Source: Panax quinquefolius (Eukaryota > Streptophyta > Magnoliopsida > Apiales > Araliaceae). Taken from it: a stretch of DNA of 64,000 nucleotides. Where the stretch lies: the NCBI GenBank assembly GCA_020205615.1, contig CM035152.1:155171669-155235668 (forward strand). The letters run 5' to 3'. Position 1 is the stretch's first letter; each line of letters starts with the position of its first letter. This document shows positions 1 through 11,510 of the stretch, one piece after another. Made by a program: the position numbers and the translations under genes. A model generated the notes under the pieces. That model saw nothing but the letters and a program-made list of their open reading frames with translations. It made no database searches and was not told the DNA's origin.

Positions 1-490
1 TCCAGAATATGACTGATCAACATCAGGTCTCGTATATTTCATTGCATACATAATAGTTACTCATGCGATCTCTCTTTTTGGAGTCTATGTGGACTATTAA
101 GAGTGATACACTCCATTGTTCATCAACATGAGACATCCCATGGAGTTTGCCATGCTAAACGACTTTAGCATCAAATGAATATACATTCCTTGGGTTAAGC
201 CGAGCATCTTTTTAAATCTATCTATATAGATTTGCATCCCCAATTAAGATACTCTTCCCAAATCATTCATAGAGGAATGTTTGGACAACTTTATCTTTAC
301 TGATTGTAGCAATGATATGTTATTCCTTATCCGTAGTATATCAACATATAATACTAGGAATATCACAACGCTCCCACTGACCCTTTTGTACACACTAGGT
401 TCATTCTTGTTTTTGATAAAATCAAACCTTTTTGATTGTCTCATCAAAATGAATGTTCCATATTTGAGAAGCTTGCTTCAATTCATTTCT
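1..490 (-). pseudogene. copia reverse transcriptase remnant
   Basis: Minus-strand translation gives copia RT landmarks. A stretch near 440-490 reads KQASQIWNIHFDE, like the copia KQASRxWNxxFDE motif. The region around 330-370 reads LVLYVDILRIRNN where the family has LYVDDILLIGND, so one codon of the catalytic YVDD is missing. The end at 1-240 resembles the TQGMYIHLMLKSFSM to TRPDVDQSYS stretch found after the palm. The RT N-terminal half, normally between the integrase tail and KQAS, is absent, so this is a deletion product. Confidence 0.8.
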
Positions 491-1200
491 CTGAGTGTCT
501 ACAACTCTTACCTCATCGTATGTGACTGGATCATCATCTTCTATGATACGTACCTCATCATCATCATCTATGATAAATCCATACCTCCTAGGTATCTTCG
601 GTACCATTCTAGATTTACGATTCGATTGTGGTACAATAGGTCCATCTACAGGTTCCTCTTATTTGACTTATAGTGTTTTGTGGTTCTTGAACTCTTCAAG
701 ATCTATTATCCTCCCACTATCCCCTTCAATGATAAACACCTTTATCTTAGAAGGTAGCGTGTTTCGCAACAAACACCTTTTGCTAAGTAGGATTATAGAA
801 CATATACCCTAAACTTACTTTAGGATGTTCCACAAATTGACACTTGTCAAATCTTGTCCCAAGCTTATCCTTTTGAAACATTTTCACATAAGTTGGACAA
901 CCCTTATCTTAACATACTTAAGATTAGGAATCCTCCCTGTCCATAACTTTTATGGAGTCTTGGGGCCGGATTTTGAGGTTACCTTTTTCGTAGATATGCA
1001 GCCATTTCTAGGGCATGACCCTAGAATAATACTGGAATGTCGGTAAAATCATTATGGACCGTACCATATCCAACAAAGTAAAATTTTTCCTTTCAGATAC
1101 ATCAATCAATTATTACGTATCAGGAGGCGTCCATTATGAGAAAACCATTTGAGATGATCTAGAAACTCATTGCACAAGTATTCCTTCCTTGATCCGATCA
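491..1200 (-). pseudogene. copia integrase C-terminal part and linker remnant
   Basis: Read on the minus strand, 1030-1190 gives VSERKNFTLLDMVRSIM, the copia integrase segment that includes the catalytic Glu (family: GVSERRNRTLLDMVRSMM). Further along, DKLGTRFDKCQFVEHPKV, GYMFYN and KVFVAKHATF match the copia GKLxxRxxxCxFVGYPKxTxGYxFYxP and KVFVSxxATF region. The acidic linker (422-607) is rich in Asp and Glu, as expected between INT and RT. Several stops and frameshifts. The integrase zinc domain and first catalytic Asp are not recognisable in 1200-1480. Confidence 0.75.
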
Positions 1201-1479
1201 AAGAATCCTAATACTTTGTCATGTTGTTTCACTTTTGAATTCTTTGAACCTTTCAAATAATTCACATTTGTATTTCAGCAAATACACACATTCAACTCTT
1301 TGAATGATCATCTCCTTTTCTTATAATAATTTGTTCAATATGTTAAATTATTTTCACGTAAGTCAAGTATACAAAATCCATTAAGTAATATTTCAGTTCT
1401 ATACAAAACATTATTATTATAAATAGAACAACAATTGTTCTTAAATATAATACCAAATTTCATTGTCCAACAATAAAAT
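1201..1479 (-). other. unrecognised stretch between copia integrase and protease remnants
   Basis: Position predicts the integrase zinc-binding domain and core start, but I cannot read the HHCC or first-Asp motifs in any frame. Minus-strand fragments such as a Lys-rich SKNSKVKQHDKVLGF near 1200-1250 fit a decayed copia integrase only loosely. It is AT-rich and carries no other recognisable feature. Confidence 0.4.
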
Positions 1480-1855
1480 GAAAATAATGTTTCTAAGGAG
1501 AACTGGAATACAATAACAACTTATTGACTTAATAGATTTGCCCGTAGGGATTGCTAAACTATAAGTCTCTATAGCTAATGTAGCAACCTTTGCTTCATTT
1601 CCCACACATAGGTTTACTTATATTTATTTAGCTTTCTACTTCTATTTGGTCCCTTCATAAATCTATATTTATGATAACCAAAGCTCAGATCCAATACCCA
1701 AGTAGAACCTTGACTTAAAGAAAAATTTATTTTCAATCATGAACAAATTTGTATTTGTAACCAAACTTCACTAAGCTTCTTCGTTAGCCTCCGCAAGATT
1801 CTTCTCATGCTTTCTTTCCAAAGTGTCCGTGCTTATTGCGGTGGAAGCAAACTCC
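1480..1855 (-). pseudogene. copia zinc knuckle and aspartic protease remnant
   Basis: At 1801-1855 the minus strand reads CFHRNKHGHFGKKA, a damaged CCHC knuckle (family: CxxCxxxGHxxxxC). Around 1678-1712 it reads STWVLDLSFGYHK, where copia proteases have TWxLDTGSGSH, so the catalytic Asp is followed by a changed Thr-Gly. Downstream, VGNEAKVATLAIETYSLAIP followed by an NIIS motif matches the conserved copia protease flap and tail. An inactive relic. Confidence 0.75.
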
Positions 1856-2530
1856 TTGCTATCCGTATCGCTTTTGTTCTTATTATCCTTTGTTTACGCC
1901 TTTCTGTTTACCTTCTTTGAATCGTTCTTCTTTTCAGAGGATCCTTTGGCCCCTACTAGTAAGACATGGTCTTTCTTGGTTGAAAAGTGACTCTCAACAT
2001 TTTTCAACATGTTAAGCAAATCAGCGAGGCTGATATCTAGCTTGTTCATATGAAAAATTCACAATAATTGTGAAAAGGAGTCCGGAAGTGAGTGCAAGAT
2101 CAAATCTTGGCTCAACTCTCCATCCATGACAAAACCCATTGTCCTAATTGTTCAATCAAATTGATAATGTTTAGGACATGTGTCTGTACTGTAGTGTCAT
2201 TGGTCATTCTAGATTGGAAGAGCTCCTTAGATATCTAATATCTATCATTCCTACTTTCCTCACCATCAACTACTTGATGTGCGTGAATATAGTAAAAGCA
2301 TCCATAGTTTCACGTCGACGTCAAGCTCATTACTCATGGTCATGCGAGCATGATGCATCGAGCCAATCAGCATCATCTTGCCACTTTCTAAAAGTAGCAA
2401 TCTCTTCCTCGAGGCATTGTCTCGCAACCATCTGCAGGGATAAAGCGATATGACATAAGATAGCTTTTCAATGATCATGAGAACTTTTCTCAATTTTCTT
2501 AACCAATTCATTTAATTTGGTCCTAAGTAA
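1856..2530 (-). pseudogene. copia gag remnant
   Basis: The minus strand shows a typical copia gag ending: MGFVMDGELSQDLILHSLP then DSFSQLL, followed by DISLADLLNMLKNVESHFS and a Lys/Ser-rich tail before the zinc knuckle. An ATG-started stretch at 2266-2511 covers decayed upstream gag (its WLRDNASRKRLLLL part is the less diverged piece). Frameshifts lie near 2250 and 2045. Gag would coat the element RNA. Confidence 0.7.
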
Positions 2531-4098
2531 ATAAGATCTAATATGCTTTCTGCAGTTGATAGTAATTTAGACATTGTAAAATTCTATAAATGAATTTGTA
2601 ATTAACAACATTTTAGCATACATTCTTTTATTAATTACCAAAATAAATTAGGTCTTGTTTTAAATTGGTATCTCCCACTATTTTCTTCAAACTATATTAC
2701 CCTCAATATATATAGTTCTAAGTAATATCTAATTAAAGATATGCTAGTGAGAATAAGGATCCCATTTCAAATGTATATAACCTTGTGGTGACACAACAAA
2801 CTATATATAAATAAATAGGTAGACAACTCCTCATCAATTACATCAACTATGTAACTCCTTGTATTTTGCCTCTAAATCATAATGGTCAAGTGTATGCACA
2901 TCCTAACTAAAATGATTTAAGTTAAGTCCAACCTAGCCTCCATATATTCAAAAAAGAAAAATATCATCCTCAGGGTGACACAACAAAACAATATTATTCA
3001 ATTTTCTTTATAAGCATCAAATGTGATAATTAACATCTTAAATACTTAATACTTGCCTTTCAGGTGACACAACAAACTCATATTAAATATTTAATACTCT
3101 ATTAATTTTATCATGCTAGAAGGCTTACGCTCGATATTCCAAATACCTTTGAACGCTTAGGACTTAATATAAAAAAAATTTGAGGGATTTATTATTAAAT
3201 GTCTCATCTTGTTTAAGCGCTACATTATTATATATATATATAAAAATACGCGTCGTATTAATAAACATGTGAAGCATGTTTACATATATATATAATATAT
3301 ATAGTATAAAGCATGCACATATAGAATACTATATTCTACCCGGATTGATTATGGACATTTATTCTAGTTTGTTCACTAGAGCCACCAAGTGAACCAAAAG
3401 GTCAAACCCTAGGGGTGCAAGAATTAATATTTAAATATAACTATTACATTTAAACCCTGGGCTCCATTATAAACGGTCTTCACGCTCCTTTTCCTCCTCG
3501 ATCTCCAATTTTTAAAATTAATTCTAACTATTCCTATTACAAAACTATTTAAAAAAAATAGAAACCTTGATCGCTAGAAATAGGGAAGTACATAGAGGGG
3601 AGATATAATTTACATTAAGAAAAATTAAAGAAGACGAGGTACGCAGAATTCCCATTTAATAAAAAACCCATACATTCATGCATCCAACTAAAATAAAATC
3701 CAATCACATCGGTCAATAGTCCATAATCAATCCCATTTATTATCATACACATCACCATATGCATCAATAAATAATATTCAACTCATGAATAATAAATATT
3801 TAATATATATATTGATATCATTTAATGAGCAAATTTAGTTAGTATAAAATCTAATTTTGAATCAAAATAAACTCTTTTATTTTAATCCAAATTTAAATCA
3901 AAATAAAACTATTTTATTTTAATTTATCCAATTTTGAATAAAATAAACTATTTTATTTTAATCAAAATCTTTAATTAAAATAAATTCCTTTATTTTAATT
4001 AATTATGGAATCCAATTCCAAGTAAAAAAAAAAATTCATTTATTAAAGGAAACACGAATTCTCTTTCTTATTCATAAATAAACTCCTTTATTTAGAAT
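2531..4098 (-). other. copia untranslated leader or inserted unknown, AT-rich
   Basis: No coding signature in either strand. The segment lies between the copia gag and element A and continues the copia leader at 14195-14594. It holds three near-identical copies of GGTGACACAACAAA (about 2785, 2970 and 3065), TA-rich runs near 3230-3305, and repeated AAATAAACTATTTTATTTTAA-like motifs at 3850-4010. About 1.6 kb is long for a leader, so an older unrecognised insertion may be included. Confidence 0.45.
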
Positions 4099-4103
4099 AA
4101 TAG

Positions 4104-6792
4104 ACGCCCCCAAAATAGGTATACATCACCCATTCCGAGTTGTCAATACACGGTATGTAAACAACTACAACTTTATTATTACAACAAAGAAATCTGTGAG
4201 TTTAAATACAAATATTATCTTCTGTATAATATTTATACTCACATAAATCCTCATCACATTTATCGATACATTATTTTACAAAATGGTGAGGACTACTAAA
4301 CAATCCTTTCTAAAACCTTCATTCCATACCCGACTGCACTCGCTATATTCTCGCCTCCCGAGAAGAATGGAACAAAAGGAAAAGGGTGAGCTCAACTAGC
4401 TCAAGAAGAATATTACGACTAAGATAATATACAACAAATTATCGTTAGTCTTCAACAGGAAAAAAATTTAATAGAATACAATAGACAACAAATTTTCAAT
4501 CAATATTCGCAATGAAATAATAATTCATTAAAGAGTTAAGTAGAGAATGCAAACTACTATCTTCTATGTATGAATTTAAAAGTTCATCGCTCATCTTTTA
4601 TCCCCGTCAGAATAACAATCAATCAATATACATCTCGAATCAAATATTCATCTTTGCACTACAGCCAAAGATATTCATCACCGGTCATGTTCATTTAAAC
4701 ACTGCTCATCTTTGCACTAAAAAAGCAAAAGATATTAATCAAAGATATTCATCAACCAATCATGTTCATCTCAACACTGCTCATCTTTGCACACTACAGC
4801 CAAAGATATTCTTCAGAAATCATTCATCTTCAGCACTACAGCCAAAGATATTCAATAATATCATCATTTAAGACCGAGGATGATGAAAATATTTTAAAGA
4901 ACGAATCCAAAGGAAACAAAATGACAAGGATTAAGGATTAAGGATTCGTATTTTGTTTTATCCATGTCCAACAATACCCCAAAAATAATCATAAAGTGGT
5001 GTAAAATTCAAGAATGATCAAAACATGGATACAATCAAAGCTAGTATCCAAAATAGATGTTTTGGACAAAAAGAAGAAATTTTATTTTTCGAATAATAGG
5101 TCCGATACGTGAATAAGGTGTCAGATACGTGAATAAAGTGCCGTATAATGCGTGAATAAGACCGTATACGAATAGTAAATCCGACACCAAAAGATAGAAA
5201 TTCCACAAAAAAACATCTTCACGCTTCATTAATAAGACTCGTGAATAAGAATCGTGAATAAGAACTCATGAATAGTAACTCGTGAATAAGAACTCATGAA
5301 TAGTAACCCCATATGAAAAAAGTTCCAAATTTGATAAAAACTCGAGATCAATATTTCAAAGATAATGATATCAAGAAATAATATCATTACGAAAAAAAAT
5401 AATATCCCTTACCTCAAAGAATCAAGATTTCTAAGGAAAGGCTCAAGTGATGTCGAATGAAACTTGTACCGAATAAAGAACTCTCAAAGTATCTAAATAC
5501 TCACAAAATACGCCAATAATATAGAGAGAGAGAGAGAAAACTTTGTTTCGTGTGATTTTCAATTCTAACTTAAATTTCTCTATTTATAGAAAATGTTAGC
5601 CCCAAGGGCATTTTCGACTTCCACACCGATGGCTTTACTCGCTACTATTGCCACCCACCACATTTGAAATAAAATTCAGCACATTTCTTCACCAACCACA
5701 AGTGGGGCCCACTCAATTCTAGAATTTTCCACCAAAATCAATTATAACCCTAATTTCCTAATCGACACCTCTTAAAATTCATAACAAATCATTCGTGCAT
5801 TTTTAATTCGCTCAAAATTTGTGGATATATACTCAACTTATGTATGTATAACATACCCAAAAATTACTATTATCCAACTCATTTGGATTAAAAATTATAA
5901 CCCCAATATATCTCAAAACCCCGATTTAATTTTTAATACCTCCAATCCGGTAAAATAATCGATAAAACACCTCAACAATAATTTCTTCATTTATAACCAC
6001 ATAAATAAATCCATCATTTATATCCACATAAAATAAATATTTCTTTATCATATGAATCAATAATTAATTATTCACAAATAATATTACGTAATCACAATTA
6101 TGACAACCAGCCGCCCTCAGAAAGAGGGGGCTTCCGATAAGGATTTCTCCTCATCGGGCGCCGCAATTAGGTGACCAAACCTCTCCTCGATGTAACTTTC
6201 TAGACATCGCCAATAATGCTATCTAATAATATTATTCAAATAATATGAATTATTGATCCGATAATGGAGATAATGTGCAAAGACAATTATCGAACAACAA
6301 TAATATAAAATATCAACGCAAAGAATTATCAAATCAATAAAATAAAATATCGAATAAGAATTACCGTGAAAATTATCGAGTAAAGCCTTCTCACGTAAGG
6401 ATCAATAATTCAACAATACTCAATAATACCGCGCTATCATCGCAAACCACGCCAGACATCGTATTTTAACCACCGGTATTCCAACAAATTTTAATTCTGA
6501 ATAACTACGCCGTTATTTTTAACCAACTTATATTTGTCGCTTTCTTCATCCAATCGCTCACATGGGGCCCACACATGGTCATACCGTCAGCATTTAATAT
6601 TCCCTACAAAGATTTAATATTCCACCACCAAACGAATATTCCCCGACAAAATGAATATTTTATAACCACTTGCTTATTTTGAAATATTTATGATTTAACC
6701 CTTAACTATCCACATTAATCAAATCAACCCTTACTATTTCAAAATAATAAATAAAGGAAATTCCTTTTATTTAAAAAATTTTCGGTCTTACA
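4104..6792 (-). repeat. LTR of element A (3' LTR in coding sense), type 1
   Basis: Direct repeat of 11511-14189 with collinear similarity throughout. On the plus strand it runs from the GCCCCCAAAATAGG start to the GGTCTTACA end. Inside are about four tandem copies of a module holding CATCTTTGCACT and CCAAAGATATTC (4655-4860), a short-period minisatellite with GTGAATAAGAACTC (5220-5310), an AG microsatellite (5521-5537), and a minus-strand TATA box at 5581-5589. Confidence 0.92.
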
Positions 6793-6805
6793 ACCTCCCT
6801 CCTTA
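6793..6805 (-). promoter_or_regulatory. polypurine tract of element A
   Basis: Minus strand reads AAGGAGGGAGGT directly before the LTR start TGTAAGACC. This is the standard site where plus-strand DNA synthesis starts in LTR retroelements. The same tract adjoins the left LTRs of elements C and E, with a variant in B. Confidence 0.85.
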
Positions 6806-6829
6806 TGAAATTTCGCCCTCGAAATCGAC

Positions 6830-8260
6830 GACGCACTTCGTGTTTCAAAAGGTGAGGATACCTCGCTTTCATTTCCGCTTCCAATTCCCGTGTCATTTCT
6901 CTATAGCATGATTCCTCCACAAAACTTTAACTTGTGGTACGACCTTTCATGTTGTAGGACATGCTCCTTCCTATCCAAGATCTTGATAGTACCTCCTCAT
7001 ACGCTAAGTCTTCTATTATCTCGTCCTGCTTCTAACTCAATAACGTGGTTCGGCCTTTCACATATTTACGGCACGATATGTGAAACACATTATGAACACG
7101 AGACATACTTTGAGGTAACGCAAGTCTATAGGCTACATTTCCTACTTCCTACAAGAATTTGAAATGGACCAATAAATCGTGGATCGAGCTTTCCTCTCTT
7201 CCCAAATCTTGTAACTCCCTTCCATGGAGCAACTCGCAACAATACATGATCCCCTACATTAAATTCCACGCCCTTCGATGAAGATCCGCATAACTCTTTT
7301 GTCGATCTTGAGCCGCTTTATATACGCTTGTCAATTATTTGATCTTTTCTAGAGTCATACGCATTAACTCGGGTCCCAACAATGTTGCTTCACCCACCTC
7401 ATCCCAACATATCGAGAACGACATTTTCGGCCCATATAATGCTTCAATGGAGCCACACCTATACTTGCCTCTCGATAACTCATGCTGTTGTAGAGAATTC
7501 CACCAATGGTAAATACTTATCCTAACCGCCTCAAGTCTAGGACACGTAGTCTTAATAAATCTTCAAGAGTTTGAATAGTCCTCTCTCGATCGTCCGTCTG
7601 CTTGGGGATGGTATGCCAACTAAATCGCAAACTGCGCTCCATAGCTTTTTGCAAGCTAACCCAAAATCTTGAAGTGAATCTTGGGTCACGATCCAAAACT
7701 ATGGATACAGTATGCCATGCAACCCTCACAATCTCATTTACGCATATACTAGCAAGACGCTCAAGTGAATAAGTCTCCGTGATTCGGCAAGAAATGAGCG
7801 ATTTGTTAATCTATCAACAATAACCCAAATAAAGATTGATGCCTTGAGAAACCGTAGGAGAAGACCCGTAATCGAAATCCATGGTAATGTGTTCCCACTT
7901 CCATTCCTAATCTCAAGTGGTTGCAACGGACCCTTAGGTACTAGATGCTCCGCCTTTACACGCTGGCAAGTTAAACACATCGAGATAAACTTTGCAATCT
8001 CTCTCTCATATTATTCCACCAAAATGTATGTCAAGATCACGATACATTTTAGTACTTCCGTGATGGATTGCAAATGGTGTATCAGGTGCTTCCATCATAA
8101 TCTTGTACTTCAAATCGTAGTCGTTAGAACACAAAGTCTAGAGTGGACTCAAGTATTCCTTCTTCATCAATTCTCGCTCCTAATAGCTCCTTCTTGTACT
8201 TTCTTCTTCATACGATCGTCCTGCCTGCGGCTCGAGCAACCTTAACTTTTTCTATTAAAG
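6830..8260 (-). pseudogene. element A integrase, frameshifted
   Basis: Domains in coding order (right to left). The zinc-binding and core start (7738-7980) has MCLTCQRVKAEHLVPKGPL and WVIVDRLT. The core (7517-7729) has [18 protein letters not shown] with the second catalytic Asp, then ERTIQTLEDLL with the catalytic Glu. The C-terminal domain near 7150-7210 reads [20 protein letters not shown]. The last part (6840-7000) is a decayed chromodomain-like tail. Repeated 1-2 base indels break the frame, for example near 7270, 7580 and 7800. Compared with the B copy it has lost the reading frame but not its layout. Confidence 0.85.
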
Positions 8261-9640
8261 TCGGCTCTACGCGATACTTGACATCATCGCACTCGCTCCT
8301 CGCATATGATCTTCTACTCAATGCGCCACCTACCACGCTCGCTTTTACCAGTGATGGTATCAATAGTGTGTGGTCGTAGTCTTCAATAGCTCGAGCCAAC
8401 GTCACCGCCGCATGTTGAGTTCTTTTTGAGTGAAGAAATATTTAAGGCTTTTATGGTCCTAATATATCTCCACTTTCTCCCCATATAGATAGTGCCTCCA
8501 TATCTTTAATAAGAAACGATCACGCCGCTAACTCTAGATCACGAGTAGGATAATTCCTCTCATACTCTTTTTGTTGTCGCGAGGCATAGGCTATGACTTT
8601 CCCACGCTGCATGAGAACACATCCTAACCCTTTGCCTCAAGCATCATCAGAGATAACAAATCCATCCGAACCAGATGGTATTGTTAGAACAAAATAAAAT
8701 AAGTCTCCTCTAAGCTCTTGGAAACTTTTCTCGATTCTTCGCCTCAAACGAATTTCAGATCCTTTCGAAAGTTAGCCGAAGTTAATGGAGTAGCGATTCG
8801 AGAAAACCCTTCCACTAATCTCCGATAATAACCAAATTAAGCCCAAAAGCTACGTGACTTCAACCACCGACTTTTGCTTGTTCCCAACTTTGTATTGCTT
8901 CAATCTTCACGATCAACAGATACTCCATGTTTTGACACCACATGCCCAAGAAAGGCTACTTCCTCGCCGTAACTCGCATTTCTTCAATTTGGCATATAGT
9001 TGGTTTTCACGGGCCTTCGAGTACCAAATTTTCAAATGGTGCTCATGATCTTCACGACTTTTGGAATATATAAGGATGTCATCAATAAAGACAACAACGA
9101 ATCGATCCAAATATTCCTCAATACTTTGCTCATCATATCCATGAAAGTCAGCAGAGCATTAGTTAGTCCGAAAGATACGACTAAGAATTCATAATGCCCA
9201 TACCGAGTTCTCAAGGCGCTTTTGAATATCCTCGCCTAATTTTCAAATTGATGATATCCGTAATCTAAGATCGATTTTTGAAAAGAATCAGCCCTTGCAA
9301 CGGTCAAACAAGTCATCAATACGAGGTAGAGGATACCTATTCTCGATGGTGACATGGTTCAATTCCCGATAGTCAATACAAAAGTCGATACTCCGCGCTC
9401 TTTCTTTTTACAAATAAAACAGAGCACCCTAAAGAGAGATGTACTAGATCGAATGAAACCGATGTCCAACAATTCCTCAGTAGTTGACCTTTAACTCCCG
9501 GTTCAATAGAGCCATTCGATATGGGGTTTTAGAAATGGGCTTGTACTGTGTTCAAGATCAATAAAGAATTCAACTTCACGCTCGGGGTAGACCGAAGTTC
9601 TTCTGAAATACGCCAGAAAGTCAATAACAACAGAATATTA
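8261..9640 (-). pseudogene. element A reverse transcriptase and RNase H, frameshifted
   Basis: RT palm on the minus strand at 8913-9110 reads [20 protein letters not shown] with the catalytic FIDD intact. Upstream, 9032-9214 carries [14 protein letters not shown], the conserved FGLxNAP region with damage. RNase H is recognised at 8540-8700 from [18 protein letters not shown] and DGFVIS-like stretches, the usual gypsy ASxxGLGxVLMQ region. Frameshifts separate all blocks. Confidence 0.85.
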
Positions 9641-10150
9641 TTCAAATTTGACGTGTCTTTATTCAAATCCATAACATGGGCTAAGAAAGCTTGACATCCG
9701 CTTTTCAATAAACGAATAGCTTTTTATGATTAGATATGATAGTGATTGATTTTAATGGTTTAGTTGTTTGAATTGCATAACAACAGTCAAGTTAGAATAT
9801 GAAAACTAACAACCTTACGAAAAACAATCAATTTTGGCATGATGAGTAGTTAACCAATCAATCCCTAAAATCACATCAAAAGCAAGTATCTTTAAAGAGA
9901 TAAGGTCAATGTGTAAGGTGATGGTGCCAACTTGAATCAAACAAGATTTATAAACAAAGGATGTGATGAAAGTTTCTCCTAACTGTTTTCCACAGATAGT
10001 CAAAGTCTAATTTCTCCTGAGTCAAGTTTAAACGCTGAGCACATGCAGAGAGATAAATGAATGGGTAGACCCCAGATCAAGTAAGGTATAAACTTCGCAA
10101 GAATTTATAAATAGCTTACCCGTGATCACCTCGCTTGGGTTCTCTCGATT
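9641..10150 (-). pseudogene. element A protease and PR-RT linker, broken
   Basis: Minus strand 9815-10003 reads LGETFITS, then AFDVILGIDWLTTHHAKIDC, which matches the ILGMDWLxxHxAxIDC end of gypsy proteases. The active-site Asp region near 10060-10100 (LLDLG) is recognisable by comparison with the better copies in B and E. The linker toward RT (9640-9815) is out of frame. Confidence 0.75.
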
Positions 10151-11328
10151 ACACCAAATACAACAAACGCCTTCCTAATCGCTGACTTTCGACTTTTCTC
10201 GGGATGTTTTTTCGAGTCACCGTCCCAACCGAATCTAGGTTTCGCTACTGCATAATCTCGAGCGATATATGTCCTTCCTTTCCACAACTATAGCATACCT
10301 TGAACTGCTAGGGCGCTTGACCGATATGTCCTCTTTTCCGTGATTTGTAGAAGATACGACCGGTGGTCGCTTCTCCTCCCTTAGAACCGCTTTGTCGCCA
10401 AGACCGCTGCCTTCACATAGTCGTTGTTAAATCTCCTCTTTAAAATCTCCTCCCGACTCGCTTCTTCTCGCTTTTCACGACTATGATTACCACCAGAGTG
10501 GTTTACCATTTCGTTCGTCTGCTTTTTCTCCGCAGTTATCATTATTCTGCTGATCGCTATCTCCGGTACGATCCTCGGTTATGGTCCCTCACCGACCGTA
10601 TTTCAAGTATCTCGCCTAATAATTGAGCCCTCACTTACAACATCCAATAAAGAGAAAGTTTATGAGAAATGAGATATCGACGATGCCGTTTTCAAACCTC
10701 TAAGAAACATCCGCCATACGCTCTCATTCTCCACCAAATGAGGTGCAAACCGATAACTCGCAAACTTTGCCTCGCATCGAGACACCGCCATGTTGTTTTG
10801 CTTCTAATCTGATGAACTCCACTTCCTTCATACGACGAACACTTTCGTGAAAGTATTTGTCATTAAATAGTCTCTCAAACGCCTCCCAAGACATGCCGAA
10901 AAGCCCGATGGGTACGCTTACGCATCTCCCACCAAGAGTCTCCTTCGCCACTTTAACATAAAGGTGGCGAATGGAACCTTCTTCTCTCCGCGCGCATCCC
11001 AAGACATCGAATATCTTGTAATTTGTTTGACCCATGTTTCCGCCATGATCGGATCCGCTTTCCTTAAATTCGTGGTCCCAACTTTTGAATCGCTTGGTCA
11101 GCGATAACCCGTGAATTGCTATCATTTCTCCTCAGATTTTGAACACGAGTCTCCTCGTCGATTTTGCATGAACCGCAAAAAGCTTCTAAACATCCCCTCG
11201 CTCATCATCTCGCCAAGGGTGTTGTTCACAGAGAGGACATTGCCACCGCTGTGCACGCTCTCCTCGCTGGTAAAGACAGCATCTCCACTACGCCCTCATT
11301 TACTCCATCATTAATATTCTCACGACAT
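10151..11328 (-). pseudogene. element A gag, frameshifted
   Basis: Runs on the minus strand from a likely ATG at 11326-11328. It contains a capsid part (10724-11125) with KIFDVLGCARREEGSIRHLY, FERLFNDKYF and VEFIRLEAKQH, a stretch like RGLKPDIRQ near 10690, and a damaged zinc-knuckle zone near 10250-10340. Gag packages element RNA. At least four frame breaks. Confidence 0.8.
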
Positions 11329-11497
11329 TCTCAAATACCGCCATAAAACAAGGGTTAATTAAGGAAATCAATATATCACATAATATCCCTATATACCGAC
11401 TAACTAACAAATAAGCTTAGTAGACACACTAGCGAAGGATTTACTCGCCTCCCTCCTAGTTCTATTCCCCGATCTCCGCCAGAGATCATATCCCTAA

Positions 11498-11508
11498 GCT
11501 CGATACCA
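11498..11508 (-). promoter_or_regulatory. primer binding site of element A (tRNA-Met)
   Basis: Minus strand TGGTATCGAGC lies two bases inside the right LTR. It matches the plant initiator tRNA-Met primer site TGGTATCAGAGC with small changes. Better copies at 17417-17428 and 44759-44770 read TGGTATCAAAGC. Confidence 0.8.
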
Positions 11509-11510
11509 AC

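Noticed and set aside
281..673. A 130-residue plus-strand frame
   Set aside because: It is the antisense shadow of the copia RT/linker, which has real motifs on the minus strand.
4650..4860. Possible CRISPR-like array of regular repeats
   Set aside because: The units are adjacent degenerate LTR modules without unique spacers, present in every LTR copy of a plant retroelement.
7844..8245. A 133-residue plus-strand frame
   Set aside because: Antisense of element A's integrase zinc domain.
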